The notes under the pieces are model-generated. The model was not told the DNA's origin and did not search any database. It was given only the letters and a program-made list of their open reading frames with translations. A stretch of 64,000 bases of DNA from Rhodococcus ruber (lineage in GTDB: Bacteria; Actinomycetota; Actinomycetes; Mycobacteriales; Mycobacteriaceae): the NCBI RefSeq assembly GCF_027270735.1, contig NZ_JAPWIJ010000018.1, positions 1-64,000 on the forward strand. Direction: 5' to 3'. Each line of letters begins with the position of its first letter. Positions within the stretch are counted from its first letter, which is position 1. This document shows positions 57,629 through 64,000 of the stretch, in pieces. The position numbers and the translations under genes are program-made.

Positions 57629-59037
57629 TCCGTTCGCTCCTGACCGGCGGTGCCGCCGGGGTGAGAGTCCGAGCGCAGATCGGTACGGCTGGCCGTGAAG
57701 TCGTCGACCAGCTCCAACGAGCCGATCTCCATCGGCGTCGCTACTGCATCGACCGAGCCGGGGCTCAGCTCGAACAACTCCCGCAGCGCGGCCGCGTAGG
57801 AATCCCCGCCCGGGGTGCTGGCGAGCTGCTTGACGCGCACTGTCGGCGAGTGCAGCAATTTGTCCACGACACGTCGCACGGTACGGGCCACCTCGTCGCG
57901 CTGCGGTGAATCGAGCCCGGGCAGCCGCGACTCGAGGCGCAACAACTCGCCCTCGACCACTTCGGCCGCGCGCTGACGCAGCGCGGTGACGGTGGGGGTG
58001 ACCTCGGCGAGTCGTTGCCCCGCAAGGTAACCCGAGAGTTCACTGGAGACGATCTCGCGAGCCGCCGACGCGTCGTTCGCCGCAGCACCGGCTGCGGGAT
58101 CGCGCTGAAGCGACTCCATGTCGAAGACGGTGATGCCCGGCAGTTGCGCCACCGCGGCGTCGACGTCGCGGGGCAGTCCGAGGTCGCAGATCACCAGCGG
58201 GTGCTCGGCGTCGCGGCCCACGAGGGCCAGGTGAGCATCGGCGATGGAGACCACGGCCCCCACCGCACCGGTACAGGTGATGAGGATGTCGGCCTCGGCC
58301 ACCGCGTCGGGCAGATTCTCGAGGGCGACCGACGTTGCCGTGATTCCGTTCGAGACGGCGTTCTCGGCCAGGTGGTCGGCCCGCTCGCGGGTGCGGTTGA
58401 CGACGGTGAGGCCGCCGATTCCGGCGCGGCCGAGGTGCGCGACGGCGAGGCCGCCCATGGCTCCGGCTCCGAGGACGACGGCCTTGCGACCGGCGAGGGA
58501 ACCACCGAACATCTCGGCTGCGCGATCGAGGGCCACCGAGACCACCGAGGCTCCGGCGGCGTCGATCCCGGTTTCGCTGTGTACCCGCTTACCGACTCGC
58601 AGCGCCTGCTGAGCCAGTTCGTGCATCACCCGTCCGGAAGCCTGCTGGCCGTCCGAGGCGGCGTATGCAGATCGGATCTGGCCGAGGATCTGCTGCTCGC
58701 CGATGACCATCGAGTCCAGGCCGCTGGCCACTGCGAACAGGTGCTCGACGGCAGCTTCGCTGTAGCGCACGTAGGCGTGCTTGGTCAGTTCCGCGATCTC
58801 GAGTCCGGAGTGTTCACCGAGCACTTCGCCGACGGCGGTCAACGCGCCGTGAAAGGCGTCGACGACGGCGTAGATCTCGACGCGATTGCATGTGGACACC
58901 ACCATGACCTCGGAAATGCTTCCGCTGGCCATCAGCTTGTCGGTCAGTTTCGGGCGATCGGTGTCCGTGATGGCGACACGCTCGAGGACTGCGACGGGAG
59001 CGCTACGGTGCGATATCCCGACGAGAAGGACACTCAC
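57625..59037 (-). CDS. hemA: Glutamyl-tRNA reductase
   Basis: A 470-residue enzyme, the first committed step of heme synthesis, making glutamate-1-semialdehyde from Glu-tRNA. The catalytic Cys50 is in STCNRVEIY; the substrate GISHRSAPVA region and the NADPH site GAGAMGGLA are present, with the dimerisation helix at the C-terminus. GTG 59037 overlaps the rex stop by four bases. HemL, 19 kb away, uses the product. Confidence 0.96.
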   Translation of the reverse strand: MSVLLVGISHRSAPVAVLERVAITDTDRPKLTDKLMASGSISEVMVVSTCNRVEIYAVVDAFHGALTAVGEVLGEHSGLEIAELTKHAYVRYSEAAVEHLFAVASGLDSMVIGEQQILGQIRSAYAASDGQQASGRVMHELAQQALRVGKRVHSETGIDAAGASVVSVALDRAAEMFGGSLAGRKAVVLGAGAMGGLAVAHLGRAGIGGLTVVNRTRERADHLAENAVSNGITATSVALENLPDAVAEADILITCTGAVGAVVSIADAHLALVGRDAEHPLVICDLGLPRDVDAAVAQLPGITVFDMESLQRDPAAGAAANDASAAREIVSSELSGYLAGQRLAEVTPTVTALRQRAAEVVEGELLRLESRLPGLDSPQRDEVARTVRRVVDKLLHSPTVRVKQLASTPGGDSYAAALRELFELSPGSVDAVATPMEIGSLELVDDFTASRTDLRSDSHPGGTAGQERTE

Positions 59038-59864
59038 GGTGCAATCACCGATCCGTTTCTTGTCGAACTGTTGACTGGGCTTGGATTACCGGCGATGCGT
59101 GGGCCGTGACTACGGCCGAGGCGTGCCGTGGACGTGAGTGGAGGCGGAGAAACCGGCTGTGGCCGAGGTGCAGTGACAACCGTCGGCACGGCCACGCCCG
59201 CCGGCTCGGAAACATTGCGGGAGCTGTTGAAGGAGAGCACCTGCATCTCCACGGCCAGGTCCACGCGCCGTACCTCGACGTGTTCGGGAACGTCGAGCAC
59301 CATCGGCGAGAAGCTCAGGATGCACTCGACCCCGCCTGCGACGAGCTTTTGGGCGACTGCATGTACGGCGTCGTCCGGGGTGGCAATGACGCCGATGGTC
59401 GCTTCGAGTTCACGGCAGGCCTTGTCGAGCTCGTCGACGTGCCGGACGGTCAGTCCGTCGACGTCGGTGCCCACTCGTGCCGGGTCACGGTCGAAGAGGC
59501 CGACCATGGTGAAGCCGCGACGCGCGAATCCGCCGTACCCGGCCAGCGCCTGTCCCAGATTGCCGACTCCCGCCAGTACGACGCGGTGTCCGCGATCGAG
59601 TCCGAGTGCGCTCTCGATCTTGGCGCGCAGTCGTGCGACGTCGTAGCCGACACCGCGAACGCCGTTGGGGCCGAGGAAAGAGAGATCCTTGCGGAGTTTG
59701 GCCGATCCGACACCTGCTGCGGTGGCCAGTTCTTCACTGGAGACGATGAGAACGCCCTCGTCTGCGAGGATCGAGAGGACCCGCAGGTAGGTCGCCAGAC
59801 GGGTGACCGTAGCCTGAGGGATGACCCGCTCTACGCCGCTGGGCGACGGGCGCTCTTCGGTCAC
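59034..59864 (-). CDS. rex: Redox-sensing repressor Rex
   Basis: A 276-residue repressor that senses the NADH/NAD+ ratio. The N-terminal winged helix (ATVTRLATYLRVLSIL, TAAGVGSAKLRKDLSFLG) is followed by a Rossmann domain (GVGNLGQALAGYGGF) and the ELDKACRE region. About 55 extra C-terminal residues, Pro-rich and disordered in look, follow the domain. GTG 59864 has GAGGAG nine bases upstream. It heads the heme operon, as in Streptomyces, where Rex controls rex-hemACD. Confidence 0.95.
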   Translation of the reverse strand: MTEERPSPSGVERVIPQATVTRLATYLRVLSILADEGVLIVSSEELATAAGVGSAKLRKDLSFLGPNGVRGVGYDVARLRAKIESALGLDRGHRVVLAGVGNLGQALAGYGGFARRGFTMVGLFDRDPARVGTDVDGLTVRHVDELDKACRELEATIGVIATPDDAVHAVAQKLVAGGVECILSFSPMVLDVPEHVEVRRVDLAVEMQVLSFNSSRNVSEPAGVAVPTVVTAPRPQPVSPPPLTSTARLGRSHGPRIAGNPSPVNSSTRNGSVIAP

Positions 59865-59941
59865 GTCTGGGGCTCCTCGTCCGAACGGCGTCGATGCCGG
59901 TCTTCACGCTGATCCTGCGTTCGTGTCTATTTCACGAATGC

Positions 59942-59980
59942 TGTTCACACCACGGTAACTGCTTGTGAACGAATGAACAA
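59942..59980 (-). promoter_or_regulatory. Candidate Rex boxes upstream of rex
   Basis: TTGTGAACGAATGAACAA (59963-59980) gives, on the other strand, a half-site TTCACAA matching Rex box TTGTGAA-N4-TTCACAA, with a weaker second half. A further half-site, TGTTCACA (59942-59949), sits 14 bases away; GTTCACA (59943-59949) and TGTGAAC (59964-59970) also form an inverted repeat. The site is about 80-115 bases before the rex start. Autoregulation through these is inferred. Confidence 0.5.
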
Positions 59981-60019
59981 AGTTGCGCATACCGGCCTTC
60001 ACCTGCACACGGAGACGAA

Positions 60020-60301
60020 TCACACGTTCTTAGGGTGCCCTGCCCGAGCCAGATCGGCCCGCAATCGGGGCACGTCCACCTCCCAGTAGCTGTGCTCGAT
60101 ACCGTCGAGCAGTACCACCGGCACTCGGTCCCCGTACTCCGCACGCAGGTCAGGCGATTCCGTTGCCGCCTCGTCGACGTCGACGACCGTGACGGCCACG
60201 TCGAACTCGCGGCATACCTCGTTCAACACCTCCAGCGCGTGGGCGCACGAATGGCAACCTGCACGGGTGAGAAGAGCCACGCCGGGGGGAGTCGTCTGCA
60301 T
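60020..60301 (-). CDS. Glutaredoxin-like (DUF836) thiol protein
   Basis: A 93-residue thioredoxin-fold protein with the redox pair CHSC (Cys16, Cys19) and a cis-Pro in RVPVVLLDG. It is of the small glutaredoxin-like group present next to hemA in mycobacteria from memory (Rv0508). ATG 60301 is chosen over a TTG at 60325. The stop is 155 bases from the rex start, so the two are separate or weakly linked. The redox partner (glutaredoxin, mycothiol) is unknown. Confidence 0.86.
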   Translation of the reverse strand: MQTTPPGVALLTRAGCHSCAHALEVLNEVCREFDVAVTVVDVDEAATESPDLRAEYGDRVPVVLLDGIEHSYWEVDVPRLRADLARAGHPKNV

Positions 60302-60494
60302 CCGTCCACTGTGACACGTCCGCAATGGAGACGAACGTCACAGACTGCCGCCCCGCCGGCCCGCCCTCACGGCCGGCTTCGCTTGTCCCCCGTCGGTCCC
60401 GTCGGACCCACGACTAGGCTGATTCGGTAACCGAGTGCGCCACGTGGGTGACCGACTGGGCTGCATCGAGTACTCGAGTGGGAGGAGGACCGAA
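60302..60494. other. Divergent intergenic region, glutaredoxin-like / HAD-IB
   Basis: A 193-base gap that holds the promoters of both genes. A GC-rich block with two GCCGGC palindromes (60355-60360 and 60372-60377) and a possible plus-strand -10, TAGGCT (60415-60420), are visible. No gene or known operator is recognised. Confidence 0.35.
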
Positions 60495-61481
60495 GTGAGT
60501 GATGGGGGAACCGACCTGCCGATCGAGGCCACGCCCGATATCGACATGGTCGACACCGAGGATCCACGCGGGGACAAGCAGTTCAAGCGGCGCATTCGCA
60601 GGATTCGCAACCCCTTCGGTCCGTCCGATGCAGAAGTTCGTGCCAACGTGGCCGGCCAGGCCAGTGCCGACGCCGCTCTCGCGTTGCAGATCGAGTCCGA
60701 AGGCGCGATTCCGCGGGATCTCACCGCCGCGGCCTTCTTCGACGTGGACAACACCATGGTCCAGGGCGCATCGATCATCCATTTCGCTCGCGGGCTGGCC
60801 GCTCGCAAATACTTCACCAGTGGCGACCTGGCTCAATTCGCCTGGCAGCAAGTGAAATTCAGGGTCAGCGGCAAGGAGAACAGCGAGGACGTGGCCAGCG
60901 GCCGAGAAAAGGCGCTCTCGTTCATCAAGGGCCGTCCCACCTCCGAACTGACCATGCTCGGCGAGGAGATCTACGACGAGGTCATTGCCGACAAGATCTG
61001 GGCCGGTACTCGCGCGCTCGCCCAGATGCACCTCGACGCCGGCCAGCAGGTATGGCTGGTCACCGCCACTCCCCTCGAACTGGCTCAGATCATCGCCAAG
61101 CGGCTCGGCCTCACCGGGGCACTGGGTACCGTCGCCGAGAGCAAGGACGGCGTGTTCACCGGCCGCCTCGTCGGAGACATCCTCCACGGCATCGGCAAGG
61201 CGCACGCAGTGCGCTCACTGGCCGTGCGTGAAGGCCTCAACCTCAAGCGGTGCACCGCGTACTCGGACAGCCACAACGATGTTCCGATGCTCTCGCTCGT
61301 CGGGACCGCCGTGGCGATCAATCCCGATACGGACCTTCGTGAGCTGGCCAAGAACCGGGGCTGGGAAATTCGCGACTACCGCACCGGACGCAAGGCCGCC
61401 AAGATCGGCGTTCCGACCGCGTTGGCCTTGGGCGCAGTGGGCGGCGGACTCGCTGCCGTGATCGGCCGTCGTAAAGGCTGA
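60495..61481 (+). CDS. HAD-IB family hydrolase (SerB-like)
   Basis: A 328-residue phosphatase of the HAD superfamily, subclass IB. The nucleophile motif FFDVDNT (DxDxT; about 80-86), the second motif LVTAT and the last acidic motif AYSDSHNDVPML are all intact. A 70-residue charged head and a C-terminal Gly/Ala-rich hydrophobic segment (about 305-325) frame the domain. The relative Rv0505c is annotated SerB1 in M. tuberculosis; substrate is open. GTG 60495 has GGAGGAGG upstream. Confidence 0.9.
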   Translation: MSDGGTDLPIEATPDIDMVDTEDPRGDKQFKRRIRRIRNPFGPSDAEVRANVAGQASADAALALQIESEGAIPRDLTAAAFFDVDNTMVQGASIIHFARGLAARKYFTSGDLAQFAWQQVKFRVSGKENSEDVASGREKALSFIKGRPTSELTMLGEEIYDEVIADKIWAGTRALAQMHLDAGQQVWLVTATPLELAQIIAKRLGLTGALGTVAESKDGVFTGRLVGDILHGIGKAHAVRSLAVREGLNLKRCTAYSDSHNDVPMLSLVGTAVAINPDTDLRELAKNRGWEIRDYRTGRKAAKIGVPTALALGAVGGGLAAVIGRRKG

Positions 61482-61499
61482 CCCATCCGGGCCGGGCGC

Positions 61500-61994
61500 T
61501 CAGAGCGTCAGCTGCATCAGGGTCAGGTCGAGCCATCGGCCGAACTTCACGCCCACCTCCGGCATCTGCCCGACGGTGGCGAAGCCGAATTTCCGGTGCA
61601 GCGCGATCGACGTGGTGTTCTCGGACTCGATGAAACCCACCAGCACGTGCACGTCGCCTGCCCTGGCCCGCTCGATCAGTTCGCTCAGCAGCGCACTGGC
61701 CAGACCACGCCGATAGAAATCTCGGTGGATGTACACCGAGTGCTCCACCGAGTGCCGGTAGCCGCTCTTGACCCGCCACTGACCGTACGACGCGTATCCG
61801 GCCACTCGGCCGTCGACCTCGGCAGTGAGGACGGGGTATCCCGCAGCGTGGCGACCGTCGAACCAGGCCCTGCGATCGGCAAGGTCGACCTGTTCCTCGT
61901 CCCAGATGGCCGTCGTGTTGGCGACGGCTTCGTTGTGGATGTCGAGAATCTCGGGCAGATCGTCGATGGTGGTGTCGCGAATGTGCACTGGCAC
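61500..61994 (-). CDS. GNAT N-acetyltransferase (phosphinothricin-type)
   Basis: A 164-residue GNAT enzyme of the Pat/MddA group, which acetylates phosphinothricin- or methionine-sulfoximine-like amines with acetyl-CoA. The pyrophosphate loop is YRRGLASALLSELIERA (about 94-110) and the substrate side has NTTAIWDEEQVD near 27-38. The ATG at 61994 has only a 16-base gap to the acyltransferase stop. The real target amine is unknown. Confidence 0.88.
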   Translation of the reverse strand: MPVHIRDTTIDDLPEILDIHNEAVANTTAIWDEEQVDLADRRAWFDGRHAAGYPVLTAEVDGRVAGYASYGQWRVKSGYRHSVEHSVYIHRDFYRRGLASALLSELIERARAGDVHVLVGFIESENTTSIALHRKFGFATVGQMPEVGVKFGRWLDLTLMQLTL

Positions 61995-62010
61995 AGGATA
62001 ACCCGTGCGT

Positions 62011-63051
62011 TCACCCCAGGAAGACGTTGCGCCTCTTGGCCAGGAGTCGATACAGCGTGTGCTGAATGGTTTCGCGGACGTGGTCGGTCAGCTCGAAGAG
62101 CACCATCGGATCCTCGAACGCGGTGGCGTCGTACGAGTCGGTAGGAATCGGCTTGCCGAACTCGATGTACCACTTGGACGGCAACGGGATCAGGCCGAGC
62201 GGACCGAAGTGCGGGAAGAAGGGCGTGACCGGAAAATACGGCATGCCCATCAGTCGAGCCAGTGGCGCGATGTCGCCGATCTTCGGGTAGATCTCCTCCG
62301 AGCCGACAATCGAGCACGGGATGATGGGTGCTCCGGTTCGCAGAGCCGCCGAGACGAACCCGCCACGGCCGAACCGCTGCAACTTGTAGCGCTCGCTGAA
62401 CGGCTTGCCGATGCCCTTGAAGCCCTCGGGAAACACCGCTGCCAGTTCGCCGGTACGCAGCAGACGCTCGGCATCGGGGTTGCACGCCAGCGTGTGCCCG
62501 GCCTTGCGGGCGATGGTGCCGACGCCGGGCATCTCGAAAGCCATGTCGGCGGCCAACATTCGCAATGGACGGTGCGCCGGATGGTAATCGCGCACCGCGA
62601 CCGACGCCATCAACGCGTCAACGGGCACGACGCCTGCGTGATTGGCGACGACGAGTGCGCCGCCGTCCGACGGGATGTTCTCGATGCCTTTGACTTCGAC
62701 GCGGAACCACTTCTCGAACAGCGGCCGCAGCAACGGAAGCCAGATGGCGTCGGCGAAATGCGGGTCGTAACCGAATTCGTCGACGCTGTAGTCGCCGGCC
62801 AGACGCCTGCGCACGAATTCGGCAACCGAGGAGATCTGGTCGACAACGGCGGTCTTGGTGTCGTCGATCATCGACAGCAGCGGAGTCGGGATCGCTGCCG
62901 CTGGGGCGGACGCGACTGCGGGGGCCGGGTCGAGCAGTGGCGTCGGCTCTCGCGGCTCGGTGTAGGCAGAGGGGTGCCGTTCGCGCGAACCCTGCGACGC
63001 GCGGACCGAGCGGCCACCGTGCAATGGAATCACTTTGGCCACTTCACTCAC
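62011..63051 (-). CDS. Lysophospholipid acyltransferase family protein
   Basis: A 346-residue PlsC-type acyltransferase. The HX4D motif is in VANHAGVVPVD and the second motif FPEGFKGIG binds the glycerol phosphate; a 70-residue Pro/Ala-rich head precedes it. It resembles Rv0502 of M. tuberculosis in place and size (from memory). It is expected to sit at the inner face of the membrane and acylate a phospholipid or glycolipid. Its start overlaps the epimerase stop by eight bases, so the two are coupled. Confidence 0.9.
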   Translation of the reverse strand: MSEVAKVIPLHGGRSVRASQGSRERHPSAYTEPREPTPLLDPAPAVASAPAAAIPTPLLSMIDDTKTAVVDQISSVAEFVRRRLAGDYSVDEFGYDPHFADAIWLPLLRPLFEKWFRVEVKGIENIPSDGGALVVANHAGVVPVDALMASVAVRDYHPAHRPLRMLAADMAFEMPGVGTIARKAGHTLACNPDAERLLRTGELAAVFPEGFKGIGKPFSERYKLQRFGRGGFVSAALRTGAPIIPCSIVGSEEIYPKIGDIAPLARLMGMPYFPVTPFFPHFGPLGLIPLPSKWYIEFGKPIPTDSYDATAFEDPMVLFELTDHVRETIQHTLYRLLAKRRNVFLG

Positions 63052-64000
63052 CCGTCCCTCCCGAACTTCGTACTGTGTCCGAACTTCGCAGTGCTGCCAG
63101 CGCGCGCGCCGTGGACGCGCCGGTATCGACGGCGGAGAGCAATCGATTCTCGATCCCGTCCACCCACTCGGTCCTGATGACCGGGCGCAGCGCCGCGCCG
63201 CGGACGAAGTCGTCGAATGCCTGAACCGTAGTCCACCGCGGCTCGAAGCCCAGGACCGAACGCATGCGCATGGTGTCGAGCCCGCAGCCGAAGTGGAAGT
63301 AGTCGAGTTGTTCGGTGGTGAATTCCCGCATCATGCCGCCCATGAGGGCGCGGCCGACACTCTTGAACAGTGGAAACGGAACCGGCACCTGGACGCGCCC
63401 GGCCCGGCGAATCGCCTGCGACAGCATGATCGTGCCGTCTGCCCCGATGTTGAACGTGCCGGCCGGACCACCGATGGTGGCGCGCTCGAGCGCGGCGAGG
63501 GCGTCTTCCTCGTGCAGCAACTGCATACGCGCGTCGCGGCCGATGATGCTCGGGATCAGCGGCGAGGTCATGTACCGCGAGATGGTGCCGTTCAATCGCG
63601 GGCCGATCAGCGGTGCCATGCGCAGGATCGACACGGCGATGTCCGGTCGTCGACGGCCGAGTCCGCGAACGTAACCCTCGATGTCGATGGAGTCCCGTGC
63701 ATACGCACCGCTCGGTGGGCGTCGGGCACTCATCTCCTCGGTGAATTTCACCGGGTCCTTCGCACTGCAGCCGTACACCGAGGAGGACGAACGCAGTACT
63801 ACCTTCTCCACCGTCGGCGACTTCTGGCACACCGCGAACAGCTGCATCGCTCCGATGACGTTGAGGTCTTTCATCGTGGCGCGGCCCCCGGATTTCGGGG
63901 GCTTGGCGACGGTGGCAGCATGCACGACGGTATCCACGCCGGCATTACGAATAACCTTGCCGATCAACGGGTTTCGGATGTCCGCACGGACGAACTCGGC
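63044..64000 (-). CDS. NAD-dependent epimerase/dehydratase, 5' end missing
   Basis: At least 318 residues of an SDR-type sugar-nucleotide epimerase, running off the right edge; the N-terminal NAD-binding GxxGxxG lies outside. Visible parts are DTVVHAATVA, the Ser of RSSSSVYG and the YARDSIDIEG region, where a usual YxxxK would be YARDS, so the catalytic Lys looks changed. The C-terminal half resembles the Rv0501 (GalE2) group. The overlap with the acyltransferase suggests a joint role in a glycolipid. Confidence 0.82.
   Translation of the reverse strand, partial: AEFVRADIRNPLIGKVIRNAGVDTVVHAATVAKPPKSGGRATMKDLNVIGAMQLFAVCQKSPTVEKVVLRSSSSVYGCSAKDPVKFTEEMSARRPPSGAYARDSIDIEGYVRGLGRRRPDIAVSILRMAPLIGPRLNGTISRYMTSPLIPSIIGRDARMQLLHEEDALAALERATIGGPAGTFNIGADGTIMLSQAIRRAGRVQVPVPFPLFKSVGRALMGGMMREFTTEQLDYFHFGCGLDTMRMRSVLGFEPRWTTVQAFDDFVRGAALRPVIRTEWVDGIENRLLSAVDTGASTARALAALRSSDTVRSSGGTGE

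Noticed and set aside
1..64000. tRNA, rRNA, riboswitch or CRISPR features
   Set aside because: I found no cloverleaf, rRNA, cobalamin or TPP box, or spaced repeats by reading. Short gaps leave little room for them. A covariance-model search would be decisive.

Overview
The window reads as chromosomal DNA of a high-GC actinobacterium of the Corynebacteriales, most likely a Rhodococcus-type member of the Nocardiaceae. The evidence is gene content and order: menaquinone genes, a pitA block, an actinobacterial ResB/CcsB cytochrome c maturation operon, hemL, a rex-hemA-hemC-hemD-hemB operon and a lipid acyltransferase/epimerase pair. From memory, this order matches, in reverse, the Mycobacterium tuberculosis region from about Rv0501 to Rv0553. 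There are no rRNA, tRNA, CRISPR, phage or insertion-sequence features that I can see. No stretch longer than about 200 bases lacks a gene.

Layout. 1-11 kb: menC, a thioesterase, menB, a c-di-GMP pair (GGDEF and EAL proteins) on either side of a VOC protein, an unknown protein, then the pitA - small membrane protein - two DUF3349 proteins - menE run. 11-20 kb: an accessory stretch with a SnoaL-like protein bordered by palindromic repeats, a membrane alpha/beta-hydrolase, a PIG-L deacetylase, a DrrAB-type ABC exporter and a large BTAD/NB-ARC regulator, ending in a membrane-anchored Hsp70-like protein. 20-31 kb: menA, a holin-like membrane protein, an HTH plus Clp_N pair, an F420-type reductase, a MarR regulator divergent from a frameshifted thioredoxin-reductase-like gene, a DUF222/HNH protein, aminopeptidase N, a cysteine-desulfhydrase-like gene and bldC. 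31-39 kb: a MinD/ParA-like protein with a Q/N/P-rich repeat head, ccsB-resB-ccdA-tlpA, a histidine phosphatase and hemL. 39-48 kb: membrane and stress proteins, bioA-bioF-bioD, a beta-lactamase-fold lipoprotein, a leaderless small ORF and a long acyl-CoA dehydrogenase. 48-53 kb: a cyclase, two tandem PQQ-type sugar dehydrogenases, a CopZ/CsoR copper pair and small membrane proteins. 53-64 kb: rex-hemA-hemC-hemD/cobA-hemB plus a membrane protein, a glutaredoxin-like protein, an HAD-IB phosphatase, a GNAT enzyme, an acyltransferase and a truncated epimerase.

How the parts work together. Three cofactor pathways dominate. Menaquinone synthesis (menA, B, C, E) feeds the respiratory chain. Heme and uroporphyrinogen synthesis (hemA, B, C, D, L) and cytochrome c maturation (ccsB, resB, ccdA, tlpA) supply it with heme proteins. 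The biotin genes feed carboxylases. The redox sensor Rex heads the heme operon. Several genes show a -10 hexamer 6-7 bases before the start codon, implying leaderless mRNAs, with a palindrome over the promoter (csoR, bioF, the HTH gene, the 68-residue ORF).

The most distinctive items are: the HTH/Clp_N pair with two matched inverted repeats; a BioQ-type palindrome between bioA and bioF; a small basic ORF that overlaps both hemC and hemD; palindromic 20-mers around the SnoaL-like gene; and a clear frameshift in an FAD oxidoreductase.
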